NCBI GenBank assembly: GCA_018195615.1
Contig: JAGTPG010000002.1
Coordinates: 2,046,001 to 2,110,000 of the forward strand
Reading direction: 5' to 3'
Length of the DNA: 64,000 nucleotides
Source of the DNA: Streptomyces tuirus
GTDB taxonomy: Bacteria; Actinomycetota; Actinomycetes; Streptomycetales; Streptomycetaceae
Made by a program: the position numbers and the translations under genes. Below, piece after piece: positions 26,389-34,739 of the stretch (position 1 is the first letter of the stretch; each line of letters opens with the position of its first letter). The notes beneath the pieces are model-generated. The model ran no database searches, was not told the DNA's origin, and was given only the letters and a program-made list of their open reading frames with translations.

Positions 26389-27029
26389 CGCCCGGTGGAG
26401 CGCCTGGCGTTTTCCAGGTGGGCGGCGAGCTGCTTCTGGATGCGCCCGGTCGCCTCGTCCAGCGCCTTGCGCGTCCGGCGCCCGCTGCCGTCGCCCGCCT
26501 CGAAGGGCTCGCCGAAGACGACGTCGACGCGGGACCGCAGCGGAGGCAGCCCCTTTATCAACCGCCCGGGCTTGTCGGAACTTCCCAGCACGGCGACCGG
26601 CACGATCGGGGCGCCGCTGCGCACCGCGAAGTACGCGAGCCCGGCGCGCAGCGCGGCGAAGTCGCCCTCGCCGCGGGTGCCCTCCGGGAAGATGCCCAGC
26701 ACGCCGCCGTTCTCCAGGACGCCGAGCGCCTGGGTGATCGCCGTGCGGTCGGTGGTGTCGCGGTCCACCTTCACCTGCCCGATGCCGAGCAGGAAGGGGT
26801 CCAGCGGCCCGACGAACGCCTCCTTCTTGATCAGGAAGTGCGTCGGCCGGGGCGCCACGCCCATGACCATCGGGCCGTCGATGTTGTGCGAGTGGTTGAC
26901 CGCGAGGATCACCGGGCCGTGCGTGGGCACCTTCCAGGCGCCGAGCACGCGCGGCTTCCACAGCCCGTACATCAGGCCGACGCCGATGCGCCGACCGACC
27001 TCGGCGCCCTTTTCCGAGGGGACGCTCAC
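26385..27029 (-). CDS. 1-acylglycerol-3-phosphate acyltransferase (PlsC-like)
   Basis: A 214-residue acyltransferase that would add the second acyl chain in phosphatidate synthesis. The catalytic motif H-x4-D is in AVNHSHNIDGPM, the substrate motif FPEGTRGEGDFA follows, and the later motif PIVPVAVLG is also seen. GTG at 27029 overlaps the cmk stop in a GTGA arrangement, so the two genes are translationally coupled. The cmk-acyltransferase-der order is common in actinobacteria. Which acyl donor is used is not visible. Confidence 0.85.
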   Translation of the reverse strand: MSVPSEKGAEVGRRIGVGLMYGLWKPRVLGAWKVPTHGPVILAVNHSHNIDGPMVMGVAPRPTHFLIKKEAFVGPLDPFLLGIGQVKVDRDTTDRTAITQALGVLENGGVLGIFPEGTRGEGDFAALRAGLAYFAVRSGAPIVPVAVLGSSDKPGRLIKGLPPLRSRVDVVFGEPFEAGDGSGRRTRKALDEATGRIQKQLAAHLENARRSTGR

Positions 27030-27705
27030 TTCCCGGCCCGCTTCTCCTCGACGAGGGTGACGACGCACTCGATGACCTGGGCCAGCGTCAGCTCGGTGGT
27101 GTCCACCTCGACGGCGTCGTCCGCCTTGGCGAGCGGCGAGGCCTTGCGGCTGGAGTCGGCCGCGTCCCGCTTGATCAGGGCCTCGCGGGTGGAGTGCACG
27201 TCGGAGCCCTTCAGCTCGCCGCTGCGGCGGGCGGCGCGTGCCTCCGGGGAGGCGGTGAGGAAGATCTTCAGGTCGGCGTCCGGCAGCACGGTCGTGCCGA
27301 TGTCCCGGCCCTCGACCACCATGCCGTGCTCCGCGGAGGCGGCGAGGGTGCGCTGCAGCTCGGTGATCCGGACGCGCACCTCGGGAACCGCGCTGACCGC
27401 GCTGACCTTGGAGGTGACCTCCTGGGTCCGGATGGGCCGGCCACGTCCACGCCGTCGACGGAGATGGTGGGGCCCTGCGGGTCGGTGCCGGAGACGATCT
27501 CGGGCTTGCCGGCCGCCGCTGCGATCGCGGCCGGGTCGTCGATGTCGATGCCGTTGTTCACCATCCACCAGGTGATCGCCCGGTACTGGGCGCCGGTGTC
27601 CAGGTAGCTCAGCCCGAGCTGCGCCGCCACGGCCTTCGAGGTGCTCGACTTGCCCGTGCCGGACGGGCCGTCGATGGCGACAATCACTGGCGTGGCGCTT
27701 TCCAC
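27026..27705 (-). CDS. cmk: Cytidylate kinase, frame broken
   Basis: Phosphorylates CMP and dCMP, about 226 residues when repaired. The P-loop AIDGPSGTGKSSTSKAVA is at the N-terminus, followed by LSYLDTGAQYRAITWW. The later part has AEHGMVVEGRDIGTTVLPDADLKIFLTA and DSSRKASPLAKADDAVEVDTT, all CMP-kinase hallmarks. One base is missing at 27434-27436 (VDVAGP/IRTQEVT). GTG at 27705 has AGGAAGG about 8 bases upstream. The gene is essential in many bacteria, so the break is most likely technical. Confidence 0.92.
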
Positions 27706-27810
27706 AGTGGGGACCTTCCTGGACCGGGCTGGCGGGGGTGGGGGCGCGACTGCCCCGCACAAGGTTACTGGGTTCGCGTCACTCGTCCGGCCGCGCCCGG
27801 ACGACGACGG

Positions 27811-27905
27811 TGCCCGGCCACCTCCAGCCCGTCCGGCGCTTGAGGACGAGGCCGTGCGGGCGAAGCGGGGGCCCGGGGCGGCATCCCCCGGAACGCGTCC
27901 CCCAG
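27811..27905. repeat. Streptomyces-type intergenic repeat (AGCCCGTCCGGCGCTTGAGG core)
   Basis: The gap between tyrA and cmk contains a stretch with the core AGCCCGTCCGGCGCTTGAGG followed by GACGAGGCC and a G/C-rich hairpin tail. I remember this as a very frequent intergenic sequence in Streptomyces genomes; its function is not known to me. No gene lies in 27706-27916. Confidence 0.55.
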
Positions 27906-27916
27906 CACCGCGCGAC

Positions 27917-29002
27917 CTACTGCCGAATCGCCCAGCCCCGCTCGCGCAGCGCCGCGGTCAGCACGGGCGCGGCCTTCGGCTCCACCATCAGCTGCACCAG
28001 ACCGGCCTGCTGCCCCGTCGCATGCTCGATCCGCACGTCCTCGATGTTGACCCCGGCCATCCCCGCGTCCGCGAAGATGCGGGCCAGCTGCCCCGGCTGG
28101 TCGTCGATGAGCACGGCCACGACCTCGTACGCCCGCGGCGCGGACCCGTGCTTGCCGGGGACGCGGACCTGCCCGGCGTTGCCCCGCCGCAGAACGTCCT
28201 CGATGCCGCTGGTGCCCTCGTGGCGCTTGTGGTCGTCGGAGGACTGCAGGGCGCGCAGGGCCCGTACGGTCTCCTCCAGGTCGGCGGCGACGTCCGCGAG
28301 CAGGTCGGCGACCGGCCCGGGGTTCGCGGAGAGGATGTCGATCCACATCCCGGGGTCGGACGCGGCGATCCGGGTCACGTCCCGGATGCCCTGCCCGCAC
28401 AGCCGTACGGCGGCCTCCTCGGCGTGCTCCAGGCGCGCGGCGACCAGGCTGGACACCAGGTGCGGCATGTGGGAGACGAGGGCGACGGCCCGGTCGTGGG
28501 CGTCGGCGTCCATCACGACCGGCACGGCACGGCAGTGCGAGACCAGTTCCAGGGCGAGGTTCAGCACCTCGGTGTCGGTGTCCCGGGTCGGGGTCAGGAC
28601 CCAGGGGCGGCCCTCGAAGAGGTCGCCGGTCGCGGCGAGCGGGCCGGACTTCTCACGGCCCGACATGGGGTGGGTGCCGATGTACGCCGCGAGGTCGAGG
28701 CCGCGCGCCTCCAGCTCGCGGCGCGGTCCGCCCTTGACGCTGGCGACGTCGAGGTAGCCGCGCGCCACGCCGCGGCGCATGGCGTCGGCGAGCACGTCGG
28801 CCACGTGCGCGGGCGGGGCGGCGACGATCGCGAGGTCGACGGGCCCGTCCGGCGCCTCGTCCGTGCCGGCGCCGAGCGCGGCCGCCGTACGGGCCTGCTC
28901 CGCGTCCTGGTCGGCGAGGTGCACGGTGACGCCCCGCTGGGACAGGGCGATCGCCGCGGACGTACCGATGAGCCCTGTTCCGATGACGAGTGCGGTCCTC
29001 AC
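27917..29002 (-). CDS. tyrA: Prephenate dehydrogenase with C-terminal ACT domain
   Basis: A 361-residue NAD-dependent enzyme converting prephenate to 4-hydroxyphenylpyruvate for tyrosine synthesis. The Rossmann motif VIGTGLIGTSAAIAL is at the N-terminus. THPMSGREKSGP contains the prephenate-binding His region, and SHMPHLVSSLVAARLE follows. The last 75 residues form an ACT domain (VVAVLIDDQPGQLARIFADAGMAGVNIEDVRI), probably for tyrosine feedback. GTG at 29002 overlaps the aroH stop. The pair aroH-tyrA gives sequential steps of the pathway. Confidence 0.93.
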   Translation of the reverse strand: MRTALVIGTGLIGTSAAIALSQRGVTVHLADQDAEQARTAAALGAGTDEAPDGPVDLAIVAAPPAHVADVLADAMRRGVARGYLDVASVKGGPRRELEARGLDLAAYIGTHPMSGREKSGPLAATGDLFEGRPWVLTPTRDTDTEVLNLALELVSHCRAVPVVMDADAHDRAVALVSHMPHLVSSLVAARLEHAEEAAVRLCGQGIRDVTRIAASDPGMWIDILSANPGPVADLLADVAADLEETVRALRALQSSDDHKRHEGTSGIEDVLRRGNAGQVRVPGKHGSAPRAYEVVAVLIDDQPGQLARIFADAGMAGVNIEDVRIEHATGQQAGLVQLMVEPKAAPVLTAALRERGWAIRQ

Positions 29003-29361
29003 TGGGCGATGTCCTTGCGCAGGGCGGCAGCGGCGCCGAGGTAGACGTGGGCGATGTCGGCGCGGGGCCGGTCCGACTCGATGTGCGCGAGGACGCGGAC
29101 GACGCGCGGCATGGCGCCCTCGATGTCCAGTTCCTGGGCACAGATCAGCGGGACGTCGACGATGCCGAGCTTGCGGGCGGCGGCCGCGGGGAAATCGCTG
29201 TGCAGATCGGGCGTCGCCGTGAACCAGATGCTGATCAGGTCGTCGGCGGTGAGGTCGTTGCGCTCCAGGATGGCCGTGAGCAGGGCTCCGACCTGCTCGT
29301 CCATGTGCTCGGCCGCGTCCCGTTCGAGTTGGACGGCGCCCCGGACCGCTCGTACCGCCAC
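28999..29361 (-). CDS. aroH: Chorismate mutase, AroH class
   Basis: A 120-residue monofunctional chorismate mutase of the trimeric AroH fold (chorismate to prephenate). The N-terminal VRAVRGAVQLERDAAEHM carries the catalytic Arg region, and ISIWFTATPDLHSDFPAAAARKLG and HVYLGAA are typical of the family. GTG at 29361 has AAGGAGC 6 bases upstream. It is the first gene of the aroH-tyrA unit, and the 180-base gap before the divergent Rieske gene should hold both promoters. Confidence 0.9.
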   Translation of the reverse strand: MAVRAVRGAVQLERDAAEHMDEQVGALLTAILERNDLTADDLISIWFTATPDLHSDFPAAAARKLGIVDVPLICAQELDIEGAMPRVVRVLAHIESDRPRADIAHVYLGAAAALRKDIAQ

Positions 29362-29541
29362 GGCGATGCTCCTTGCTGATGTGCGTGTCGCTCTACGTTC
29401 CACCAGCCTAGTCAGCCCTCGTGGCCGGGGTGCGCGACGCTCACCCGATGAGACACCGGGATCGTCATTCCTTGGGTATTTTCAAACCCAACATGCATAA
29501 ACTGCCAATTTGCCCCTATTTGCCGCGTTCGGAGTGACGAC

Positions 29542-29988
29542 ATGACCTACGAGACCACGCGCCGCACGGTTCTCCTCGCGACGGGCGCGACGGGCGCGGC
29601 GGCGCTCGTCGCGGCCTGTGGCGGGGGCGGCGACGACAACGGCTCCACCTCGACGACCTCGCCCACCGGCCAGGACGCGACGAGCGCCCCGGCCGGCCGG
29701 CAGCTGGCCTCCACCGACGAGATCCCGGTCGGCGGCGGCAAGATCTTCAAGGAGGAGGAGGTCGTGGTGACCCAGCCGGAGCAGGGGCAGTTCAAGGCCT
29801 TCTCGGCGATCTGCACCCACCAGCGCTGCTTGGTGGGCTCCGTCTCCGACGGCACGATCAACTGCCCCTGTCACGGCAGCAGGTTCCAGATCGCCGACGG
29901 CTCGGTGGCCGGCGGTCCGGCGACCCGGCCGCTGCCCACCGAGCAGATCACCGTGGAGAAGAACTCGATCCGTCTGACGAGCGCCTGA
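29542..29988 (+). CDS. Rieske [2Fe-2S] protein with Tat-type lipoprotein signal
   Basis: A 148-residue exported Rieske protein. The N-terminus has twin arginines (TTRRTVLLATGATGAAALVAAC), suggesting Tat export and lipid attachment at the Cys. After a Ser/Thr linker the Rieske cluster ligands appear as CTHQRC (Cys91, His93) and CPCHGSRF (Cys108, His111), with Cys96 and Cys110 as the usual disulfide pair. It is an electron carrier of unknown partner; no oxygenase or cytochrome b gene is adjacent. It is convergent with the ADP-ribosylglycohydrolase gene, and the stops are adjacent. Confidence 0.88.
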   Translation: MTYETTRRTVLLATGATGAAALVAACGGGGDDNGSTSTTSPTGQDATSAPAGRQLASTDEIPVGGGKIFKEEEVVVTQPEQGQFKAFSAICTHQRCLVGSVSDGTINCPCHGSRFQIADGSVAGGPATRPLPTEQITVEKNSIRLTSA

Positions 29989-31007
29989 TCAGGAGTCCCA
30001 GAGCGCACCGAGGGTCAGCAGGTCGCTCCGGTACTCGATACGGTCGGCCCACTCGGCCGGCCAGGCCTCGGCGCCCAGGTAGGCGCCCGCGAACGCGCCC
30101 GTCAGGCAGGCGATCGAGTCCGAGTCACCGGCCGTGCAGGCGGCCCGCCGCAGGGCCGTCACCGGCTCGTCGGCGAAGAGCAGGAAGCACAGCAGCCCGG
30201 TCGCCAGGGCCTCCTCGGCGATCCAGCCCTCCCCCGTCGCCAGGCACGGGTCGCTCTCGGGCGAGACGGTGCGCACGGCGTGCTCGAGCCGGTCGAGGAT
30301 CGCCAGGCACTCGTCCCAGCCCGCGCGATGAACTGCTCGGGGCTCGGGTCCTGGCTGCGGCGCCAGAGATCGCCCAGCCAGCGCTCGTGGTAGTGGCTGC
30401 GGTTCTCCAGGGCGTACGACCGCAGCAGACCGGTCAGCCCGGCCGGCTCGGCACCCTGCGCGAGCAGCCGTACGGCGTGCGCGGTGAGGTCGGACGCGGC
30501 GAGCGCGGTGGGGTGCCCATGGGTGAGGGCGGACTGCAACTGGGCGGCACCCGCGCGCTGTTCGTCACTCAGGCCCTGGATGAGGCCGATGGGCGCGACG
30601 CGCATGTTGGCGCCACAGCCCTTGGAGTGGATCTGGCTGGCGTCCTGCCAGGGGCGGGACTCGTCCTTCAGCAGCGAGCAGGCCGTCAGGCAGGTGCGGC
30701 CCGGGGCCCGGTTGTTCTCCGGCGACTGGTACCAGTCCACGAACTCCTCACGCAGGGGGCGCAGAAGCCGCGTCGGCACGAGCGGCCCCCGGTCCATCGC
30801 CGTCCGCACCGCCCGGCCCAGCGCCAACGTCATCTGCGTGTCGTCGGAGACGTAGGCGTGCCTGGCCAGCGGAAGCTCCCGCCACGGCCCGTGCTTGGCG
30901 ATGATCGTCGCCACGTCGTTGAACTCGGTCGGGTAACCGAGCGCGTCCCCGAGAGCGAGACCGATGAGCGATCCCGTGGCGGCTTGCTTGTGGACGAGCG
31001 TGGCCAT
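29989..31007 (-). CDS. ADP-ribosylglycohydrolase (DraG-like) family protein, frame broken
   Basis: About 339 residues when repaired; it would remove ADP-ribose from proteins or related substrates. The metal-binding motifs are present: GLALGDALGYPTEF near the N-terminus, YVSDDTQMTLAL (about 53), and near the C-terminus TAGDSDSIACLTGAFAGA. One base is missing around 30320-30327 (EQFIA/AGWDECLAIL). ATG at 31007 has AAGGAC 6 bases upstream. No ADP-ribosyltransferase gene is next to it. The cellular substrate is unknown. Confidence 0.87.
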
Positions 31008-31023
31008 GTCAGAAGTCCTTCCG

Positions 31024-31049
31024 TCCCCGCCCCTCCGAGGGAGCGGGGA
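31024..31049 (-). terminator. Terminator of the parA-rhh-scpA-scpB-rluB operon
   Basis: Seven-base arms (31024-31030 and 31043-31049) with partial pairing inside the 12-base loop lie about 30 bases after the rluB stop, in front of the next gene on the same strand. Confidence 0.55.
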
Positions 31050-31079
31050 ACCTACAGCATGCGGAGTGTCCAGGTAAGC

Positions 31080-32140
31080 CTAGAGATCGACTTCCTGCAT
31101 CAGCATGCCCACCTCCGTGTTGGACAGCCGCCGCAGCCAGCCCGACTTCTGGTCGCCGAGGGTGATCGGGCCGAAGGCGACCCGCACCAGCTTGTCGACC
31201 GGGAAACCGGCCTCCGCGAGCATCCGGCGCACGATGTGCTTGCGGCCCTCGTGCAGGGTGACCTCGACGAGGTAGTTCTTGCCGGTCTGCTCGACGACCC
31301 GGAAGTGGTCCGCGCGGGCGTAGCCGTCCTCCAGCTGGATGCCGTCCTTGAGCTGCTTGCCCAGGTCGCGCGGGATGGGGCCGACGATGTGCGCGAGGTA
31401 GGTCTTCTTCACGCCGTACTTGGGGTGGGTCAGCCGGTGCGCCAGTTCACCGTGGTTGGTGAGCAGGATGACGCCCTCGGTCTCGGTGTCGAGCCGGCCG
31501 ACGTGGAACAGGCGGGTCTCGCGGTTGGTGACGTAGTCACCGAGGCACTGCCGGCCCTCCGGGTCCTCCATGGTCGACACGACACCGGCGGGCTTGTTCA
31601 GCGAGAAGAACTGGTAGCGCTGGGTGGCGACGGTCAGCCCGTCGACCTTGATCTCGTCCTTCTCCGGATCGACCCGCCGGCCCTGCTCCAGGACGATCTC
31701 GCCGTTGACCTCGACCCGGGCCTCCTCGATCAGGTCCTCGCAGGCCCGCCGGGAGCCGAAGCCCGCGCGGGCGAGGACCTTCTGGAGCCGCTCGCCCTCC
31801 TGCTCGGCGCCGGGGAAGGTCTTCGGGAGCTTCACGTCCTTCTTCCCGGCGTACCGGTCGCGGTTGCGCTCCTCGACCTGCGCCTCGTACTCACGCGGTC
31901 GCGCCGGGGTCGTACGCCCCTGCTTCTGGGGCTGCTTGGGGCCGCCCTTGGCGCCGCCTCGCGCGGCACCCCGCGCCCGGACTTGGGGCCGTCCTTCGTC
32001 GCCCCGGGGCCCACGTCGTAGCGGCGCTCCTCGGGGCGGGGCTTGCGGGGGCGGCCCTGCCCCTGCTTCTGGTCCCTGTTGTTGCCGGCGCCACGGTGGT
32101 TACCGCGCCCGCCGCTCTTGCCGCTGCCGCTGCTTCGCAT
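31080..32140 (-). CDS. rluB: 23S rRNA pseudouridine synthase RluB/RsuA family, frame broken
   Basis: About 353 residues when repaired. The first 105 residues are basic, Gly/Arg/Lys-rich and disordered (RSSGSGKSGGRGNHRGAGNN). An S4 RNA-binding domain (ERLQKVLARAGFGSRRACEDLI) and the synthase core follow, with the catalytic Asp in LFHVGRLDTETEGVILLTN and NKPAGVVSTMED earlier. LHEGRKHIVRRML is also typical. One base is missing at 31951-31961, in the disordered part. The ATG overlaps the scpB stop in a TGATG arrangement. The scpA-scpB-rluB order is conserved across many bacteria. Confidence 0.9.
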
Positions 32141-32826
32141 CAAATGTCCGTCTGGTCGTCTTCGTCGTCGGTACCCGGGGTGACCGGGCGGCCCGGCACG
32201 TCGTCGTCAGGCGAGTCCGGGTCGAACGACGGTACGCCCTCCTGGGTCTCGGCCTCGATCGCCTCCGCCTCGGGGAGGAAGGGCGCGAGCTCCGGGAGCT
32301 CGTCCAGACCGCGCAGGCCCATCCGCTCCAGGAAGTAGTTCGTCGTCACGTACAGGATCGCACCTGTTTCGGGTTCCGTGCCCGCCTCCTCGATCAGACC
32401 GCGCTGGAGGAGGGTGCGCATGACGCCGTCGCAGTTGACTCCGCGTACGGCCGAGACGCGGCTGCGGCTGACCGGCTGCCGGTAGGCGACGACGGCCAGG
32501 GTCTCCAGGGCGGCCTGGGTGAGGCGGGCCTGCTGGCCGTCCAGCACGAAACGCTCGACGGCGGGGGCGAACTCGGCGCGGGTGTAGAACCGCCAGCCGT
32601 TCGCGACGAACCGCAGCTCGAAGCCGCGCCGCTGGACGGTGTACTCGTCGGCCAGCTCGCGCAGGGCGTCCGCGATCTGGCGTCTCGGCCGCTCCAGTAT
32701 CTTCGCGAGGTGCTCCTCGGTCGCGGGTTCGTCCACGACCATGAGGACGGCCTCCAGAGCGGGCTTGAGGTCGAGGCCGGCGACATCCCGCAGCCCGGCC
32801 GGAAGCTCCCTGGTTTCCTCACTCAC
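32140..32826 (-). CDS. scpB: Segregation and condensation protein B
   Basis: A 228-residue winged-helix subunit of the SMC-ScpAB complex that compacts and segregates the chromosome. Recognisable blocks are LKPALEAVLMVVDEPATEEHLAKIL, LTQAALETLAVVAYRQPVSRSRVSAVRGVNCDGVMRTLLQRGLIEEAG and LYVTTNYFLERMGLRGLDELPEL. A disordered acidic tail of about 45 residues follows. GTG at 32826 overlaps the scpA stop (GTGA), and its own stop overlaps the rluB start, so the three genes are tightly coupled. Confidence 0.94.
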   Translation of the reverse strand: MSEETRELPAGLRDVAGLDLKPALEAVLMVVDEPATEEHLAKILERPRRQIADALRELADEYTVQRRGFELRFVANGWRFYTRAEFAPAVERFVLDGQQARLTQAALETLAVVAYRQPVSRSRVSAVRGVNCDGVMRTLLQRGLIEEAGTEPETGAILYVTTNYFLERMGLRGLDELPELAPFLPEAEAIEAETQEGVPSFDPDSPDDDVPGRPVTPGTDDEDDQTDI

Positions 32827-34142
32827 GCCTTCTTCTCCTCCTTCGGCGGCTCGGGCGGCCGGTCGAACTCGTCGGTGACGGTCGGGGTCTCGTCCCCGTC
32901 CCCGCCGGTCCACCGCACCAGCAGCTCCCCGAGCGCGGCCTCCTGCTCCAGCGCGACGGCCTTCTCGCGGTACAGCTCCAGCAGCGCCAGGAAGCGGGCC
33001 ACGACCGTCAGGGTGTCGTCGGTGTCCTCGACGAGCGCCCGGAAGCTGGCCTCGCCGAGCTCCTTGAGCCGGGCGATGACGATCCCGGCCTGCTCCTGCA
33101 CGCTGACCAGCGGGGCGTGGATGTGGTCGACGTACACCTGCGGCTTCGGCTTCGGCTGCATCGCCTTCACGGCGAGCTTGGCGAACCCCTCCGCCCCGAT
33201 GCTGATGACGACCTCGGGCAGCAGCTCGGCGTGCTGGGGCTCGAGCCCGACGGTACGGGGGTAGCGCCGGGCCTCGTCGTCGAGCCGGCCGTTGAAGATG
33301 TCGGCGATCTGCTTGTACGCGCGGTACTGGAGAAGCCGGGCGAAGAGCAGGTCCCGGGCTTCGAGCAGCGCGAGGTCGGCCTCGTCCTCCACCTCGGCGG
33401 CGGGCAGCAGCCGGGCCGCCTTCAGGTCCAGCAGCGTGGCCGCGACGACGAGGAACTCGGTCGTCTCGTCCAGGTCCCAGTCCGGCCCCATCGCCCGGAT
33501 GTACGCCATGAACTCGTCGGTCACCTTCGACAGCGCGACCTCGGTGACGTCCAGCTTGTGCTTGGAGATCAACTGGAGCAGCAGGTCGAAGGGACCTTCG
33601 AAGTTGGCGAGCCGAACCTTGAAGACCCCGTCATCGGCACCGCCGGCGTCGGCCGGGGACTGTGCGCCGTCCCCCGCTGCCTCGCTCCGGTCCTCCGGCG
33701 TCCCGGCCTCGACGTCCGGGACGGCCGTCACCTGCTCGGCCACGGGGCCGAAGGCGAGCGTCTCTCCGTCCGGTGCGGCAGCGCTCTCATGCTCGGCAGC
33801 GGCGCCGCCGGGCGCGGACTCCGCCACCGTGAAGTCGCCCTCGCGACGCGGCCCCGCGGCCGGGCCGACGGCCTCATCCTCCACCACAGCCGAACCGGCC
33901 ACCGCCTCCACGGGCGACACACCCGACCCGACCGGTTCCAGCGCCTCCGCCGGTTCCGTCGCCCCTCGCGGCTCCGTCAGCTCGCTCGGCTCCGTCGGCG
34001 GACCCGCGGACTCCGCCTCCGCCGAGACAGCCCCGGCGGGCTCAGCCGCCGGGCCCGCCGGCGGTTCGGCTCGGGGAACGCCCGGCCCGCGCCCCAGCGT
34101 GCGGCGGCGGCCAGCGGGTGGCGGGATGGCGTTCGAGGTCAT
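32823..34142 (-). CDS. scpA: Segregation and condensation protein A (kleisin) with long N-terminal extension
   Basis: Kleisin subunit bridging SMC heads. The conserved protein begins about residue 190: VFKVRLANFEGPFDLLLQLISKHKLDVTEVALSKVTDEFM, followed by EFLVVAATLLDLKAARLLP. The C-terminal winged-helix part has TLTVVARFLALLELYREKAVALEQ. The first 185 residues or so are Pro/Ala/Glu-rich and probably disordered, making the protein (439 residues) far longer than a typical ScpA of about 250. ATG at 34142 lies 18 bases after the preceding stop. The extension could be a real feature or reflect a later true start. Confidence 0.92.
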   Translation of the reverse strand: MTSNAIPPPAGRRRTLGRGPGVPRAEPPAGPAAEPAGAVSAEAESAGPPTEPSELTEPRGATEPAEALEPVGSGVSPVEAVAGSAVVEDEAVGPAAGPRREGDFTVAESAPGGAAAEHESAAAPDGETLAFGPVAEQVTAVPDVEAGTPEDRSEAAGDGAQSPADAGGADDGVFKVRLANFEGPFDLLLQLISKHKLDVTEVALSKVTDEFMAYIRAMGPDWDLDETTEFLVVAATLLDLKAARLLPAAEVEDEADLALLEARDLLFARLLQYRAYKQIADIFNGRLDDEARRYPRTVGLEPQHAELLPEVVISIGAEGFAKLAVKAMQPKPKPQVYVDHIHAPLVSVQEQAGIVIARLKELGEASFRALVEDTDDTLTVVARFLALLELYREKAVALEQEAALGELLVRWTGGDGDETPTVTDEFDRPPEPPKEEKKA

Positions 34143-34160
34143 GGCCCCCGCAGGTTATCG

Positions 34161-34739
34161 CTACCGCCCGCGCAGCCGTCGTACGAGGATGCTGGCTTCT
34201 CCGCGGGTCTCCAGGTCGGCGAGGACCACGGCGACCGCCTCGCGGACGATCCGGCCGCGGTCGACGGCCAGGCCGTGCTCCCCGCGGAGCACCAGACGGG
34301 CGTGTTCCAGGTCCATGAGCTCCTCGGCGGACACGTACACCGTGATCTTCTCGTCGTGCCGCTCGCGACCGCTGGGACGGCGCGCAGCCGCCCGCCCGCG
34401 CTTGCGCGGCGCCGCGGCACCCGCCCCGGCGGCAGAACCTTCCTGCGCCGTCTGCCGGCGAGCGGAACCGGAGCGCTCCGCGGCGGCCGCCCGGCTGCGG
34501 GACTCCCCGGCGTCGGCCGGCTCCGCGTCCGCCGCGACATGCTCAGCGCCCTCGCCGTCACCGCCCTGTGCGGGCACCGACTGCGGTGCGTCCTCCGCGG
34601 CCGCTGCCGCCGCCGCGTCGCCCTCGCCCGCCGGAGCGGGCACCCGGGCGTCGCCGTTGGCCTGGCGCCTGGGCGAGGACGACTGCAGCCCCATCCCCCC
34701 TGTCGTACGGAAGAGTTCGTCGGCCCCCGGCAGACTCAC
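34161..34739 (-). CDS. Putative ribbon-helix-helix DNA-binding partner of the ParA ATPase
   Basis: A 192-residue protein without a name known to me. The first 120 residues are Ala/Gly/Ser/Arg-rich and disordered. The C-terminal 65 residues fit a ribbon-helix-helix pattern: strand EKITVYVS, helix AEELMDLEHARLVLRG, turn, helix DRGRIVREAVAVVLADLE. The gene overlaps the ParA stop by GTGA (start 34739) and is followed by scpA, so it is coupled to both. ParA-type ATPases often pair with RHH proteins (ParF-ParG). The function here is inference. Confidence 0.6.
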   Translation of the reverse strand: MSLPGADELFRTTGGMGLQSSSPRRQANGDARVPAPAGEGDAAAAAAAEDAPQSVPAQGGDGEGAEHVAADAEPADAGESRSRAAAAERSGSARRQTAQEGSAAGAGAAAPRKRGRAAARRPSGRERHDEKITVYVSAEELMDLEHARLVLRGEHGLAVDRGRIVREAVAVVLADLETRGEASILVRRLRGR

